Shown here: piece after piece, positions 1 through 10,363 of the stretch
Position numbering within the stretch: position 1 is the first letter of the stretch
Layout: each line of letters begins with the position of its first letter
The notes under the pieces: generated by a model
What the model saw: the letters and a program-made list of their open reading frames with translations, nothing else
Databases searched by the model: none
Told to the model about the DNA's origin: nothing
Assembly (NCBI GenBank): GCA_030656215.1
Contig: JAUSOD010000091.1
Span: forward strand, 168,356-232,355
DNA: 64,000 nucleotides
Origin: Azoarcus sp.
Lineage (GTDB): Bacteria > Pseudomonadota > Gammaproteobacteria > Burkholderiales > Rhodocyclaceae
Direction: 5' to 3'
Translations under genes and position numbers: made by a program

Positions 1-2840
1 AGCACCGACGCTTCGATCACGGCTTCGCGCAATTGCGCGCCGGTGTCACGCAACTGATTGGCGAACTCCACGATCAGGATGCCGTGTTTGGTGATCAGCC
101 CGACCAGGGTCACCAACCCGATCTGGCTGTACACATTGAGCGTGCCGCCAGTCAGCCATAGCGCCCCCAGCGCGCCGGCCATCGACAAGGGCACGGTGAG
201 CATGATGATCAGCGGGTCGCGGAAGCTCTCGAACTGCGCTGCCAGCACCAGGTAGATGAAGGCGAGCGCAAGCAGGAAGACCAGTGCCAGACTCGCCGAA
301 CTGGTCTTGAACTCGCGCGACTGGCCATCGTAGTCGATCGCATAGCCGGGTGGCAGGATGCGGCCCGCGGCGCCCTCGAGGAAGGCAAGCGCCTCGCCGA
401 GCGAATAATCGGGTGCCAGGTTGGCCGAAATCGTCACCGCACGGCGCTGGCCGAAGTGATTGAGCTCGCGCGGACTCAGGCTCTCGCTCACGGTGACCAG
501 ACTCGCCAGCGGCACCATCTCGCCACTCTTGCCGCGCACAAAGATATCGCTGATGTCGCGCGGATCGGCCCGGCTGCCGGCATCCATCTGCACCACCACG
601 TCGTACTGCTCGGCATCGAGCTTGTAGCGGGTGACCTGGCGGCCGCCGAGCATGGTCTCCAGCGTGCGGCCGATGACATCGATCGTCACCCCGAGGTCGG
701 CTGCGCGGTCGCGGTCGACCACCACACCCAGTTCGGGCTTGGTGAGCTTGAGATCGGTATCCGGCGACACGAAGCCGGGGTTGGCGCGCATCTCGTCGAC
801 GATCAGATCGGTGTACCGGCCCATCTCTTCATACGAGGCAGAACTGACCACCACCAGACTGACCGGGCGCGAGCGTGCGCTCTGTCCGAACGCTGCAGGC
901 AACACCGGGAAGGCATTGATCCCGGGAATCGCGCGCAACTGCGGCCCGACCTCGGCCGCAATCGCGGAGGCGTTGCGATCGCGCATCGACCAGTCGGTGA
1001 AGCCGGCAAAGGAGATGCCCTGCGACACGGTCGGGTTGCCGGTAATCACCAGATAGCGATCGATGTCGGCAGTGTTGGAGAAGATCGTTTCCACCTGCGC
1101 CGCATAGCGCGCCATGTAATCCATGGTCGCGCCTTCCGGACCGTTGAAGATACTCACCACCCGTCCCCGATCTTCCACCGGCGCGAGTTCGGACTTCAGT
1201 TGCCCGAGCAGCACCACCGCCATGCCCGCCACCACAGCGAAGGCCAGCATCACCACCCAGCGCAGCCCGAGCAGGCGCACCAGCATGCTGCGATAGCCTG
1301 CAGTCAGCCATTCGAGGAAGCGCTCGATCGCCACATACACCGCACCATGCTTTTGCTCGTGACGCAGGAGCTTGGAGCACATCATCGGCGACAGCGTCAG
1401 CGCCACAAAGCCGGACACGATCACCGCGCCTGCAAGCGTCAGCGCAAACTCCCCGAAAAGCTTGCCGGTACGCCCGGTCATGAAGGCCACCGGGGCATAC
1501 ACCGCCGCCAGCGTGATCGTCATCGCCACCACTGCGAAACCGATTTCCTTTGCCCCACGGAAGGCCGCGGCCACCGGCTCCATGCCATCCTCGATGTGAC
1601 GGTAGATGTTCTCCAGCATCACGATCGCATCGTCGACCACCAGCCCGATCGCCAGCACCAGCGCGAGCAGGGTCAGGGTGTTGATCGAGAAGCCCATCAC
1701 CAGCATCAGGGTGAAGGCGCCGATCAGCGACACCGGGATCGTCACCAGCGGCACCAGCATCGCCCGCCAGCTGCGCAGAAAGAACAGACACACCGCCGCC
1801 ACCAGCAGCACCGCCTCCCAGATCGTGGTGAACACGGACGCGATCGAGCGCTCGATGAACACCGTGGTGTCGTTGGCGATGGTCATCGACATGCCCTCGG
1901 GCAACTCTGCCTCGAGCACCGGCAGCATCTCGACCAGGCCCCGCTTGAGGTCCAGCGGATTGGCGGTCGATTGTTTGATCAGGCCGAGCGAGATCGCCGG
2001 CTTGCCCATGAAGCGCACCAGCGTGCGCTCGTTGGCGGGCGCCACCTCGACCCGGCCGATGTCGCGGATGCGCACCGGATAGCCGTCGGGGGTGGCCGCC
2101 GCGCGCACCACCACTGCCTCGAACTGCGCCGGCTCGGCAAGATCGGTGCGCGCGACGACGGAGAATTCCCGTTCACGACTCTCGATCCGGCCGGCGGGGA
2201 GCTCCACGTTCTGGCGCCGGATCGCATCCTCCACCTCCTGCGCGGTGACCCCGAAGGCAGCCAGCCGGTCGCGGTCGAGCCAGATCCGCATCGAGTAGCG
2301 GCGCTCGCCGAACACGCGCGCATCGGCCGCCCCGGGCAGCGTCTGCAACCGCGGCTTGACGATACGGCTGGCAAAATCGCTCATCTCGAGCGGCGAGTGA
2401 CGATCGGACGAAAACGCGACCCAGATGATCGGGTTGGCGTCGGCCTCGACCTTGGAAATCACCGGCTCGTCCACGTCGTCCGGCAGCCGTCTGCGCACCC
2501 TCGACACCCGGTCGCGCACATCGGCTGCCGCACTGTCGGCATTGCGTTCGACCCGGAAGCGCACAGTGATCTGGCTGCGCTCCTGGCGGCTGATCGAGGT
2601 CAGCACATCCACACCCTCGATGCCGGCGAGCGAATCCTCCAGCGGCTTGGTCACCTGCGACTCGACGATCTCGGCGCTGGCGCCGCTATAGGTGGTGTCG
2701 ACGGTGACCACCGGCTCGTCGATGTTCGGGTACTCGCGCACCGTGAGCCGCGAGTACGACATCAGGCCGATCAGAATCACCAGCAGCGACAGCACGGTGG
2801 CGAACACCGGGCGCTTGATGCAGATCTCGGAAATGACCAT
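1..2840 (-). CDS. RND efflux permease, HAE1 (AcrB/MexB-like), 3' end cut by window
   Basis: Inner-membrane proton/drug antiporter of the resistance-nodulation-division superfamily. It begins MVISEICIKRPVFATVLSLL, the usual cytoplasmic start running into TM1, and then follows the porter-domain pattern REYPNIDEPVVTV. About 946 residues are present of the roughly 1030 expected; the C-terminus lies beyond position 1. The paired aspartates of TM4 that carry protons in AcrB are visible in IGLVVDDAIVMLENI near residues 395-410, so it should be a proton-coupled HAE1 pump and not a metal pump. It lies 10 bp downstream of its adaptor gene, so the two form an operon. No outer-membrane channel gene is in view; it may lie to the left. 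The substrate cannot be told from the sequence. Confidence 0.93.
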   Translation of the reverse strand, partial: MVISEICIKRPVFATVLSLLVILIGLMSYSRLTVREYPNIDEPVVTVDTTYSGASAEIVESQVTKPLEDSLAGIEGVDVLTSISRQERSQITVRFRVERNADSAAADVRDRVSRVRRRLPDDVDEPVISKVEADANPIIWVAFSSDRHSPLEMSDFASRIVKPRLQTLPGAADARVFGERRYSMRIWLDRDRLAAFGVTAQEVEDAIRRQNVELPAGRIESREREFSVVARTDLAEPAQFEAVVVRAAATPDGYPVRIRDIGRVEVAPANERTLVRFMGKPAISLGLIKQSTANPLDLKRGLVEMLPVLEAELPEGMSMTIANDTTVFIERSIASVFTTIWEAVLLVAAVCLFFLRSWRAMLVPLVTIPVSLIGAFTLMLVMGFSINTLTLLALVLAIGLVVDDAIVMLENIYRHIEDGMEPVAAAFRGAKEIGFAVVAMTITLAAVYAPVAFMTGRTGKLFGEFALTLAGAVIVSGFVALTLSPMMCSKLLRHEQKHGAVYVAIERFLEWLTAGYRSMLVRLLGLRWVVMLAFAVVAGMAVVLLGQLKSELAPVEDRGRVVSIFNGPEGATMDYMARYAAQVETIFSNTADIDRYLVITGNPTVSQGISFAGFTDWSMRDRNASAIAAEVGPQLRAIPGINAFPVLPAAFGQSARSRPVSLVVVSSASYEEMGRYTDLIVDEMRANPGFVSPDTDLKLTKPELGVVVDRDRAADLGVTIDVIGRTLETMLGGRQVTRYKLDAEQYDVVVQMDAGSRADPRDISDIFVRGKSGEMVPLASLVTVSESLSPRELNHFGQRRAVTISANLAPDYSLGEALAFLEGAAGRILPPGYAIDYDGQSREFKTSSASLALVFLLALAFIYLVLAAQFESFRDPLIIMLTVPLSMAGALGALWLTGGTLNVYSQIGLVTLVGLITKHGILIVEFANQLRDTGAQLREAVIEASV

Positions 2841-2850
2841 GGGCGCGCCC

Positions 2851-3951
2851 TCAGCCTGCCCTGTCGGCCGCCACCGCCACCGCAGGCGCCGGCACCACCC
2901 TCACCGCCACACCGTCACGTAGTTTGAGCTGGCCTGCGGTCACCACCTGCATGCCGGCCGCCAGGCCGTCCACGATCTCCACCACGCCGGCACGGCGCGC
3001 GCCGGTCCTGACCTCGACCCGGCGCACCTTGTCGCCATCGACCCGATACACGAACTGCACATTGCCCGGTGCTGGCACCAGCGCCTCTTCGGGCACCACC
3101 AGCACGCCCGGTCGTTCCTGAAGGATGAGACGCACGCGGGCAAACACCCCCGGACGCAGCTTGCCATCGTGATTGGGCAACCTGGCACGCAACAGAACCG
3201 CCCGCCCCTGCGCATCCACCAGCGGATCGATCGCATCGACGGTCGCGGCAAACACTTCGCCAGGCACCACATCGCTCGTCACCTCAAGGGTCTGACCGGG
3301 GCGCAGGCGGCCGAGATAGAGTTCGGGCAGGCGAAAGTCGAGCTTCAGCGTGGCGATGTCTTCAATATTGACCAGCACCTCGCCATCCTTGACGAAGTCG
3401 CCCACGCTGACGTTGCGAATGCCGACCGTGCCGTCGAACGGGGCGCGGATGCGGGTGCGCTCGAAGCGCGCACTGGCCAGCGCCACCGCTGCGCGCGCCA
3501 CCTCGAGGCGGGATGCGGCCTCGTCACGCGCACTCTGACTGACAAAGCGGCGCGAGAACAGATCCTCGGTACGCCGCGCATTCGATTCCGCGAGCGCCAG
3601 GTTCGCTCTTTCCTGGCGCAATTCGGCAAGCTGAACCGCCGCGTCGAATTCGATCAGCACCGCACCCTTGCGCGCCGTCGCCCCGTCCTGAAAATGGATC
3701 GCCGCAATCCGCCCCGCCACTTCCGGACGCAGGATCACCGACTCGTTCGACACCAGGGAACCGACTGCGGTGACATCGTCCGCCATCGCCTGGGCAACAA
3801 CCGCCACGGTTTCGACATCCACCGCCGGCGCTGCAGCCTCCTCTTTGACGACCGGCGCGGGCGCCGGCCGGTTGGCCTGCCACGCGTAGACCCCGAGCCC
3901 GATCAGGCCGGCGGCACACAACGCGAGTACGGTAGATCGACGAACCGACAT
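2851..3951 (-). CDS. RND efflux periplasmic adaptor (HlyD/MFP family)
   Basis: Membrane fusion protein of 366 residues that links the RND permease encoded just downstream to an outer-membrane channel. The start MSVRRSTVL gives an N-terminal hydrophobic anchor (about residues 5-25). A lipoyl-like half motif follows (PEVAGRIAAIHFQDGATARKG, here cut short), then an alpha-hairpin rich in Ala, Glu and Arg (about 105-165), the second lipoyl half RAPFDGTVGIRNVSVGDFV, and a beta-barrel and membrane-proximal domain ending in VVTAGQLKLRDG. An in-frame ATG 87 bp upstream exists, but it adds a Pro/Arg/Cys-rich stretch unlike a signal anchor. No lipobox cysteine is visible, so it is probably anchored by the N-terminal helix. 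Confidence 0.92.
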   Translation of the reverse strand: MSVRRSTVLALCAAGLIGLGVYAWQANRPAPAPVVKEEAAAPAVDVETVAVVAQAMADDVTAVGSLVSNESVILRPEVAGRIAAIHFQDGATARKGAVLIEFDAAVQLAELRQERANLALAESNARRTEDLFSRRFVSQSARDEAASRLEVARAAVALASARFERTRIRAPFDGTVGIRNVSVGDFVKDGEVLVNIEDIATLKLDFRLPELYLGRLRPGQTLEVTSDVVPGEVFAATVDAIDPLVDAQGRAVLLRARLPNHDGKLRPGVFARVRLILQERPGVLVVPEEALVPAPGNVQFVYRVDGDKVRRVEVRTGARRAGVVEIVDGLAAGMQVVTAGQLKLRDGVAVRVVPAPAVAVAADRAG

Positions 3952-4102
3952 GGGGCAGACTCGATATGGCCCTGCCCGCTTGGCACGGGCAGGGCATTGC
4001 ACAAGGATCCACGGCGCTTGTCCGGCGAGCACCGTCAATCAGATCAGGACACGCTGCAAGCGGACAAGTTTCACTGCGCAGCAGCACGGCGCAGCAAGGA
4101 GG

Positions 4103-4157
4103 CAATAAAAGAGAAGCGCCTGCCACCCCGACGCGAGGCGATCGGAGCAACAGGCGC
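4103..4157 (-). terminator. Probable rho-independent terminator of purM
   Basis: Read on the minus strand just after the purM stop, the arms GCGCCTG (4151-4157) and CAGGCGC (4116-4122) form a stem with a smaller CCGA/TCGG pairing inside. A U-rich run (TTCTCTTTTATT, 4103-4115) follows. The loop is long, so strength is uncertain. Confidence 0.5.
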
Positions 4158-4170
4158 ATTCCGCATGCGA

Positions 4171-5223
<1,053 letters not shown>

Positions 5224-5356
5224 TCCTCTGGCAGTGCTGAATGCGGGATTAAGCCATCCGGCGCCTGCCCGAGCTTGAGGCGGCAGCGCCAAGTGGCTAC
5301 ATTTACGTGTTTCGCGGGGTATTTGCCCCCGCGCCTGACCGCAGATTTTACTTGAA

Positions 5357-6469
5357 ATGACCACTCCTCGCGCCGACCGTCTGCAAACTGCCGCATGGGC
5401 AGGCGCCGCACTGGCGCTGCTTGGCCTGTTCTGGCTGCTATCCCCGATCCTGACGCCGTTCGTCGTCGCCGCGGTGTTCGCCTATATCTGCGATCCGGCG
5501 GTGAGCTGGCTGATCCGCCACAAGGTGCCTCGTCTCGCTGCGGTGTTGCTGGTGATCAGCGCCATGGGTCTGGTGCTGGTGACACTCGCGCTGGTGCTGT
5601 TGCCGCTGCTGTACCGCGAGGGGAGCAGTCTGTTGCGCCGGCTCCCAGACCTGATCGAACTGTTCAACCTCAAGGCAAGCCCCCTGCTCATGGCGCGGTT
5701 GGGCGTCGACATCCAGCTCGATGCAGCCCAGTTCCGCAACTGGATGACCGAGCACTGGGACAGTGCGCAGGATCTGCTGCCCATCCTGCTCGGCCATCTC
5801 ACCACTGGCGGGCTGGCGCTGGTCGGCGTACTCGCCACGCTGTTCCTGATTCCGATCGTGATGTTCTACCTGCTACAGGAGTGGCCGCGCATCCTGACCG
5901 GGCTGCAGACGGTCGTGCCCCGCCCGTGGCTCGAGCGCACCATGCGCATCATTGGCGACGTGGATCACGTACTGTCGGAGTTTCTGCGCGGCCAGCTGTC
6001 GGTGATGGTGTTGCTGGCGATCTTCTACAGCGTCGGCCTGTGGATTGCCGGCCTCAACTTCGCCCTGCCGGTCGGGGTGCTGTCCGGCCTGCTGGGCTTC
6101 ATTCCCTTCGTCGGTTTCGCTGGCGGCCTGATGCTGGCTATCCTCTCCGCGCTGCTTCAAGGCGACGGCTGGTCCCTGCTGATCGGCGTGGGCGTGGTGT
6201 ACACCCTCGGTCAGTTGATCGAAAGCTACGCCCTGACCCCCTACCTGGTCGGCGAGCGCATCGGCCTGCATCCACTGGCAGTGATCTTCTCGCTGATGGC
6301 CTTCGGCCAGCTGTTCGGTTTTGTCGGCGTCCTGGTCGCGCTCCCCGTCAGTGCCGCGCTGCTGGTCGGTCTGCGCGAGGTCAGCACAGCGTGGTTCGCA
6401 AGTCCGGTGTATCTCGGCAAGCAGGACGAAGCAAGTCCCGTGTATCGCGGCAATCAGGACGGTACATGA
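5357..6469 (+). CDS. AI-2E/PerM family integral membrane transporter
   Basis: Polytopic membrane protein of 370 residues (PF01594, formerly UPF0118). It has paired helices at the N-terminus ([20 protein letters not shown] and [12 protein letters not shown]), a soluble middle region (about 85-145) and a C-terminal bundle with the family patterns [16 protein letters not shown] and [20 protein letters not shown]. Family members are linked to AI-2 export or Na+/H+ exchange, and the substrate here is unknown. The start at 5357 directly precedes a conserved-looking N-terminus. The stop overlaps the hda start (ATGA), so translation is coupled. The last 23 residues are unusual: a short duplicated tail (see the repeat at 6398). 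Confidence 0.88.
   Translation: MTTPRADRLQTAAWAGAALALLGLFWLLSPILTPFVVAAVFAYICDPAVSWLIRHKVPRLAAVLLVISAMGLVLVTLALVLLPLLYREGSSLLRRLPDLIELFNLKASPLLMARLGVDIQLDAAQFRNWMTEHWDSAQDLLPILLGHLTTGGLALVGVLATLFLIPIVMFYLLQEWPRILTGLQTVVPRPWLERTMRIIGDVDHVLSEFLRGQLSVMVLLAIFYSVGLWIAGLNFALPVGVLSGLLGFIPFVGFAGGLMLAILSALLQGDGWSLLIGVGVVYTLGQLIESYALTPYLVGERIGLHPLAVIFSLMAFGQLFGFVGVLVALPVSAALLVGLREVSTAWFASPVYLGKQDEASPVYRGNQDGT
6398..6460 (+). repeat. 30-bp direct repeat in the 3' end of the perM-like gene
   Basis: Units 6398-6427 and 6431-6460 match at 27 of 30 positions with a 33-bp period. They encode two copies of A-S-P-V-Y-x-G-x-Q-D separated by one residue, at the extreme C-terminus of the transporter and immediately before the hda start codon. 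Confidence 0.85.
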
Positions 6470-7152
6470 GACAGCTGGTACTCGACATCCGCCCGGACGC
6501 ACCGCCGACCCTGGACAACTTCGTCGTCGGCGCCAATATCGAATTGATCGCCAGCCTGTCGCTGCTTGCGGCCGATCGCGGCCTGCTGCCTGCCCCGCAC
6601 CTGTATTTATGGGGTGACAGCGGAACTGGCCGCAGTCATCTGTTGCAGGCTGCAGTGCACCTTGCCGCCGACAGCGGCCGCCCCACCCACTATGTGGACG
6701 CCGATTCAGTGGGCGCCACCCTGCCCGAGACGCCCGACGCGCTGCTCGCCGTAGACGACGTCGATCGCCTGGGGCCGGACGCACAGATTGCTCTTTTCAA
6801 CGCCTTCAACCGCGCCCGCATCAACGGTCAGTCGCTGTTGCTGTCGGGCCCGGTGGCACCACTCGGACTGAACTTGCGCGAAGATCTGCGCACCCGCATC
6901 GGCCAGAGCCTGATCTTCGAGGTCCAGTCCCTCGACGACGACTCGCGTGCCGCAATTCTCACCACCCTGGCAGAGCGCCGCGGCATCCGGCTCGCCGACG
7001 AAGTGGTCGACTTCCTGCTGCGTCACGGCCGCCGCGACCTGCCCAGCCTGCTCGCCGCTTTCGACGCGCTCGACGCCGCCTCGCTGGAAAAGAAACGCCC
7101 GATCACCCTGCCCCTGCTGCGCGAGATGATGCAGCAGGGTATGGCGATCTGA
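6466..7152 (+). CDS. hda: DnaA regulatory inactivator Hda
   Basis: AAA+ protein of 228 residues that, with the DNA-loaded sliding clamp, stimulates DnaA-ATP hydrolysis and prevents re-initiation. The N-terminal QLVLDI (residues 3-8) fits the clamp-binding motif known in Hda. The Walker A region reads GDSGTGRSH, with Arg in place of the usual Lys as in other Hda proteins. Walker B is LLAVDDVDRL, and the sensor/arginine-finger region is LREDLRTRI. It lacks the DnaA N-terminal and DNA-binding domains. The start codon overlaps the stop of the perM-like gene, the standard betaproteobacterial pair. Confidence 0.93.
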   Translation: MRQLVLDIRPDAPPTLDNFVVGANIELIASLSLLAADRGLLPAPHLYLWGDSGTGRSHLLQAAVHLAADSGRPTHYVDADSVGATLPETPDALLAVDDVDRLGPDAQIALFNAFNRARINGQSLLLSGPVAPLGLNLREDLRTRIGQSLIFEVQSLDDDSRAAILTTLAERRGIRLADEVVDFLLRHGRRDLPSLLAAFDALDAASLEKKRPITLPLLREMMQQGMAI

Positions 7153-7222
7153 ACCGCGCCGCACCCAGCACTTAAGCCCGGCATCTCCCCCACACACCCA
7201 ACCCGACTCATCCGGAAGATTC

Positions 7223-7885
7223 ATGGATCTCGTACTGTTCGACCTCGACAACACCCTCCTCGCCGGCGACTCAGACTTCGCCTGGGCCCAATTCCTGATC
7301 GGCAAGGGCGTGCTCGACCGCGAAGTGCAGGAGGCGAAGAACATCGCCTTCTACGAAGACTACAAGGCCGGCACCCTGGACATCTTCGCCTTCCTCGATT
7401 TCCAGCTCGCTCCGCTCGCCCGGCACTCGCGCACCGAGCTCGACGCCTGGCACCGCGAATTCATGGAAAGCAGTATCCGACCGATGATCACGGCGCCATC
7501 ACGTGCGCTGGTCGAAGAGCATCTTGCACGGGGCGCCCTGGTCGCGGTCGTGACCGCCACCAATAGCTTCGTCACCGGGCCGATTGTCCGCGAGTTCGGC
7601 ATTCCCCACCTGATCGCCACCATTCCAGCACAGGAAAACGGCGCCTTTACTGGCAAGCCGCGCGGCACGCCGTCGTTCAAGGCGGGCAAGATCGAACGCG
7701 TCGAAGCCTGGCTCGAATCGCTCGGCCTTTTCCTCGGCAGCTTCGAGCAGACCTGGTTCTACAGCGACTCGCACAATGACCTGCCGCTGATGCAGCGCGT
7801 GGCACGCCCGGTGGCCGTCGACCCGGACGACACCCTGCGCGCTCATGCGGAAAAGTCCGGCTGGCCGGTGATCTCGTTGCGTTAG
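7223..7885 (+). CDS. HAD-IB family phosphatase (SerB-like)
   Basis: Cytosolic hydrolase of 220 residues with the haloacid dehalogenase motifs. Motif I is FDLDNTLL (nucleophile Asp near residue 6), motif II is VAVVTATNSF, a lysine-containing motif III lies around GTPSFKAGKIERV, and motif IV is YSDSHNDLPLMQRV. The IB cap domain is the helical stretch after motif I. Close relatives are annotated as phosphoserine phosphatase-like or as HAD-IB phosphatases of histidinol-phosphate/phospholipid type; the substrate is not decidable here. GGAAG lies before the ATG. Its TAG stop overlaps the TAA of the convergent Sel1 gene by two bases. Confidence 0.85.
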   Translation: MDLVLFDLDNTLLAGDSDFAWAQFLIGKGVLDREVQEAKNIAFYEDYKAGTLDIFAFLDFQLAPLARHSRTELDAWHREFMESSIRPMITAPSRALVEEHLARGALVAVVTATNSFVTGPIVREFGIPHLIATIPAQENGAFTGKPRGTPSFKAGKIERVEAWLESLGLFLGSFEQTWFYSDSHNDLPLMQRVARPVAVDPDDTLRAHAEKSGWPVISLR

Positions 7886-8739
7886 TTCCCGTCTGCGCTT
7901 GCCGCACGGACGGCCGCAATCGCTTCCGGATAGCCTGCCTCGGCGGCCTTCTTCAGCCAGCGGCGGGCGGCATCGTCGTCGCGCGCCTGCCCGGCACCGG
8001 TTTGCAACATCACCGACAGGGCGAACTGGGCTTCGGCGTCACCGCTCTCTGCAGCAGATGTAAACAGTTCCGCTGCACGGGCAAGGTCGCGAGGGACGCC
8101 GCGTCCCGCTTCATACAGCCAGGCAAGACGGGTGCGGGCGCGGACGTTGCCCTGCCCGGACAATCGTTGGTAGGCGGCTGCCGCTTCAATCACACGCCCC
8201 TCGGACTCCAGCAGGCGGGCAGCAAGATAGTCGTCGGTGGTCGCGCCGGAGCGGAGCTGCTCGAGTTGGCGCGCCGCATCATGATCACCTCCGGCCGACG
8301 CGGCCTCAAGCCATCGCTCGGCCAATTTGCGATCAGGTTCGACGAGGCGGCCGTCCAGGTAGAGCAAGGCCAGTCGGTACTGCGCCTTGGTTGACCCGGC
8401 AAGCGCGCCCCGTTCATAGAAGGCGAGGGCGCGCTGGCTGTCACGTGGCTCGCCAAGGCCATCCTCGGCGAGGATCCCGAGGTTGAACCATGATTCAGCC
8501 ACATCGCGGTCGGCCAAGGCCTGCCAGATCTGACGAGCTTCCGCATACTTCGCCATCTTGAATTCGGCATACGCCTTGTAGAGCGCAATGCTCGGCCGTG
8601 ACACCAAGTCTGCGAGCTCACCATCATCAATGGCTTCGGCCCCCGCCGGTGACGCGAACGCAAGCGCAAGCACGAGGGGCACACACCTCATCCATCCCTT
8701 TCCACCCTTACCGGGCTTATTCTGTTTTACACACTGCAT
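7882..8739 (-). CDS. Exported Sel1-like (TPR) repeat protein
   Basis: A 285-residue protein. The start at 8739 has a strong GGGAGGTG ribosome site. The N-terminus is long and basic and is followed by a hydrophobic core, VPLVLALAFASPAGAEA, as in a signal peptide. An alternative ATG at 8688 would give a shorter signal. The body is a run of about 36-residue Sel1 units with recurring patterns such as AWYEAG/ALAFYERGALAGSTKAQYRLA, here split as AGSTKAQYRLALLY and SGDAEAQFALSVML. Such solenoids act as periplasmic protein-binding scaffolds, and no enzymatic motif is seen. It is convergent with the HAD gene and divergent from pcnB. Confidence 0.85.
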   Translation of the reverse strand: MQCVKQNKPGKGGKGWMRCVPLVLALAFASPAGAEAIDDGELADLVSRPSIALYKAYAEFKMAKYAEARQIWQALADRDVAESWFNLGILAEDGLGEPRDSQRALAFYERGALAGSTKAQYRLALLYLDGRLVEPDRKLAERWLEAASAGGDHDAARQLEQLRSGATTDDYLAARLLESEGRVIEAAAAYQRLSGQGNVRARTRLAWLYEAGRGVPRDLARAAELFTSAAESGDAEAQFALSVMLQTGAGQARDDDAARRWLKKAAEAGYPEAIAAVRAASADGN

Positions 8740-8972
8740 GACACCTCCCGGGGACAATCCCGCGCCGGAGAGCGCAGAACGATGCTCGCAAAGCCGGAAC
8801 CGGAAACGACACACCAGCCACCGTCCTTGGACGGGAGCGGCCAGCAGGTCCGGACACAGATCCCCGACGTTTGCATCGACGTTCAATATAGCGTGCGCCG
8901 GCCCGCACCGTGAATGAAACCCCCGGATTCTTTCGCACCCGACTCATGACCGGTGCGCGCTTCGGTTATGAT

Positions 8973-8989
8973 TGCGAGCTTGACTCGCA
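8973..8989. promoter_or_regulatory. Small perfect inverted repeat in the pcnB leader
   Basis: TGCGAG-cttga-CTCGCA lies 19 bp before the pcnB ATG, just after a TATGAT that could serve as a -10 element (8967-8972). The hairpin would sit at the start of the mRNA or act as an operator. Confidence 0.35.
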
Positions 8990-9007
8990 CGAAAAACTGA
9001 CGCCTAG

Positions 9008-10363
9008 ATGATTCGAAAACTGCTGCGCAAGGTCTTCACCCGCGCTGCCACACCGCTCAGCACCGAGCCCGCACTGATTGCTGTCGACCAGCATGGTGTC
9101 CGCAGCGAACAACTCTCCCCGGCTGCGCGCAAGACCTGCGCCGTACTGCAGGAAAGCGGGTACAAGGCCTATGTGGTCGGTGGCGCCGTTCGCGACCTGC
9201 TGATTGGCCATCCGCCCAAGGACTACGACGTTGCCACCAGCGCAACACCCGAGCAGGTGCGTGCGCTGTTCCGCCGCTCGCGCATCATCGGCCGCCGGTT
9301 CAAGATCGTGCATGTGATGAGCGGTCCGGAAACCATCGAAGTCTCCACCTTCCGCGCCAGCCAGGACGCCGAAACCGACGAACTCGGTCGGGTGCTGCAC
9401 GACAACGTGTTCGGCTCACAGGCCGAGGACGCCTCGCGGCGCGACTTCACCGTCAACGCGCTCTACTACGATCCGGTCACCGAAACCATCGTCGACTACC
9501 ACCACGGTGTGGCCGATATCAAACAGAAGACGCTGCGTGTGATCGGTGACCCGCGCACCCGCTACCGCGAAGACCCGGTGCGGATGCTGCGTGCGGTGCG
9601 CCTTGGCGCCAAGCTCGGGCTGTCGATCGACCCCGCCGCACGCACGCCGATTCGCGAGATGGCCGTGCTGCTCGAGAACGTTCCCGCCGCACGCCTGTTC
9701 GACGAGATGCTCAAACTGCTGTTCTCCGGCTACGCGGTGAAATGTCTCACCCAGTTGCGCGAGGAAGGCCTCCACCACGGCTTGCTGCCATTGCTCGATG
9801 TGATCCTGGAACAGCCGATGGGCGAGCGCTTCGTCTGGCTGTCGCTGGAGAACACCGACGAACGCATCCGTCAGGACAAGTCGGTGTCGCCCGGCTTCCT
9901 GTTCGCCACCCTGCTGTGGCACGAAGTGCTCAAGACCTGGGACGCAAAGAAGGCCGCCGGCGAGCCAAGCCAGCCGGCACTGTTCGAGGCCATGGACGAG
10001 GTAATCGACGCCCAGGCCGGCAAGCTGGCCATCACCCGCCGCATCGTTGGCGACATCAAGGACATCTGGGCGCTTCAGCCGCGCTTCGACAAGCGTGCAG
10101 GCAAGACCCCCTACCGCCTGATCGAGCAGCCGCGCTATCGCGCCGGCTGGGACTTCCTGCGCCTGCGCGCGCAGTCGGGCGAAGTACCGATGGAGATTGC
10201 AGACTGGTGGGACGACTTTGCCCACGCCGGTCACGACGAACGCGAAGAGCTGCTGCGTGCCGCACCGCAAACCGCGGACGCACCGGCAAAGAAACGTCGG
10301 CGCAAGCGGCGCAAACCGGCGGGCAACGGCGAAGTGGCGACTGCCGACACCTCGGCTGAATGA
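9008..10363 (+). CDS. pcnB: Poly(A) polymerase I
   Basis: Adds 3' poly(A) tails to RNA and so promotes decay by exonucleases. The 451 residues contain the class II nucleotidyltransferase signature VVGGAVRDLLIG then DYDVATSATPEQV (about 55-80), the RRFKIVHV strand and RRDFTVNALYYDP, and the helical RNA-binding region DPRTRYREDPVRMLRAVR. The C-terminus is very basic (KKRRRKRRKP), as usual in PcnB compared with the CCA-adding enzyme. The folK start overlaps its stop (ATGA), the conserved pcnB-folK arrangement. Confidence 0.95.
   Translation: MIRKLLRKVFTRAATPLSTEPALIAVDQHGVRSEQLSPAARKTCAVLQESGYKAYVVGGAVRDLLIGHPPKDYDVATSATPEQVRALFRRSRIIGRRFKIVHVMSGPETIEVSTFRASQDAETDELGRVLHDNVFGSQAEDASRRDFTVNALYYDPVTETIVDYHHGVADIKQKTLRVIGDPRTRYREDPVRMLRAVRLGAKLGLSIDPAARTPIREMAVLLENVPAARLFDEMLKLLFSGYAVKCLTQLREEGLHHGLLPLLDVILEQPMGERFVWLSLENTDERIRQDKSVSPGFLFATLLWHEVLKTWDAKKAAGEPSQPALFEAMDEVIDAQAGKLAITRRIVGDIKDIWALQPRFDKRAGKTPYRLIEQPRYRAGWDFLRLRAQSGEVPMEIADWWDDFAHAGHDEREELLRAAPQTADAPAKKRRRKRRKPAGNGEVATADTSAE

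Noticed and set aside
456-2927. Long plus-strand open frame (823 codons) opposite the RND genes
   Set aside because: His/Arg/Asp-rich, no domain pattern; it is the antisense shadow of the RND permease and adaptor on the minus strand, whose motifs are clear.
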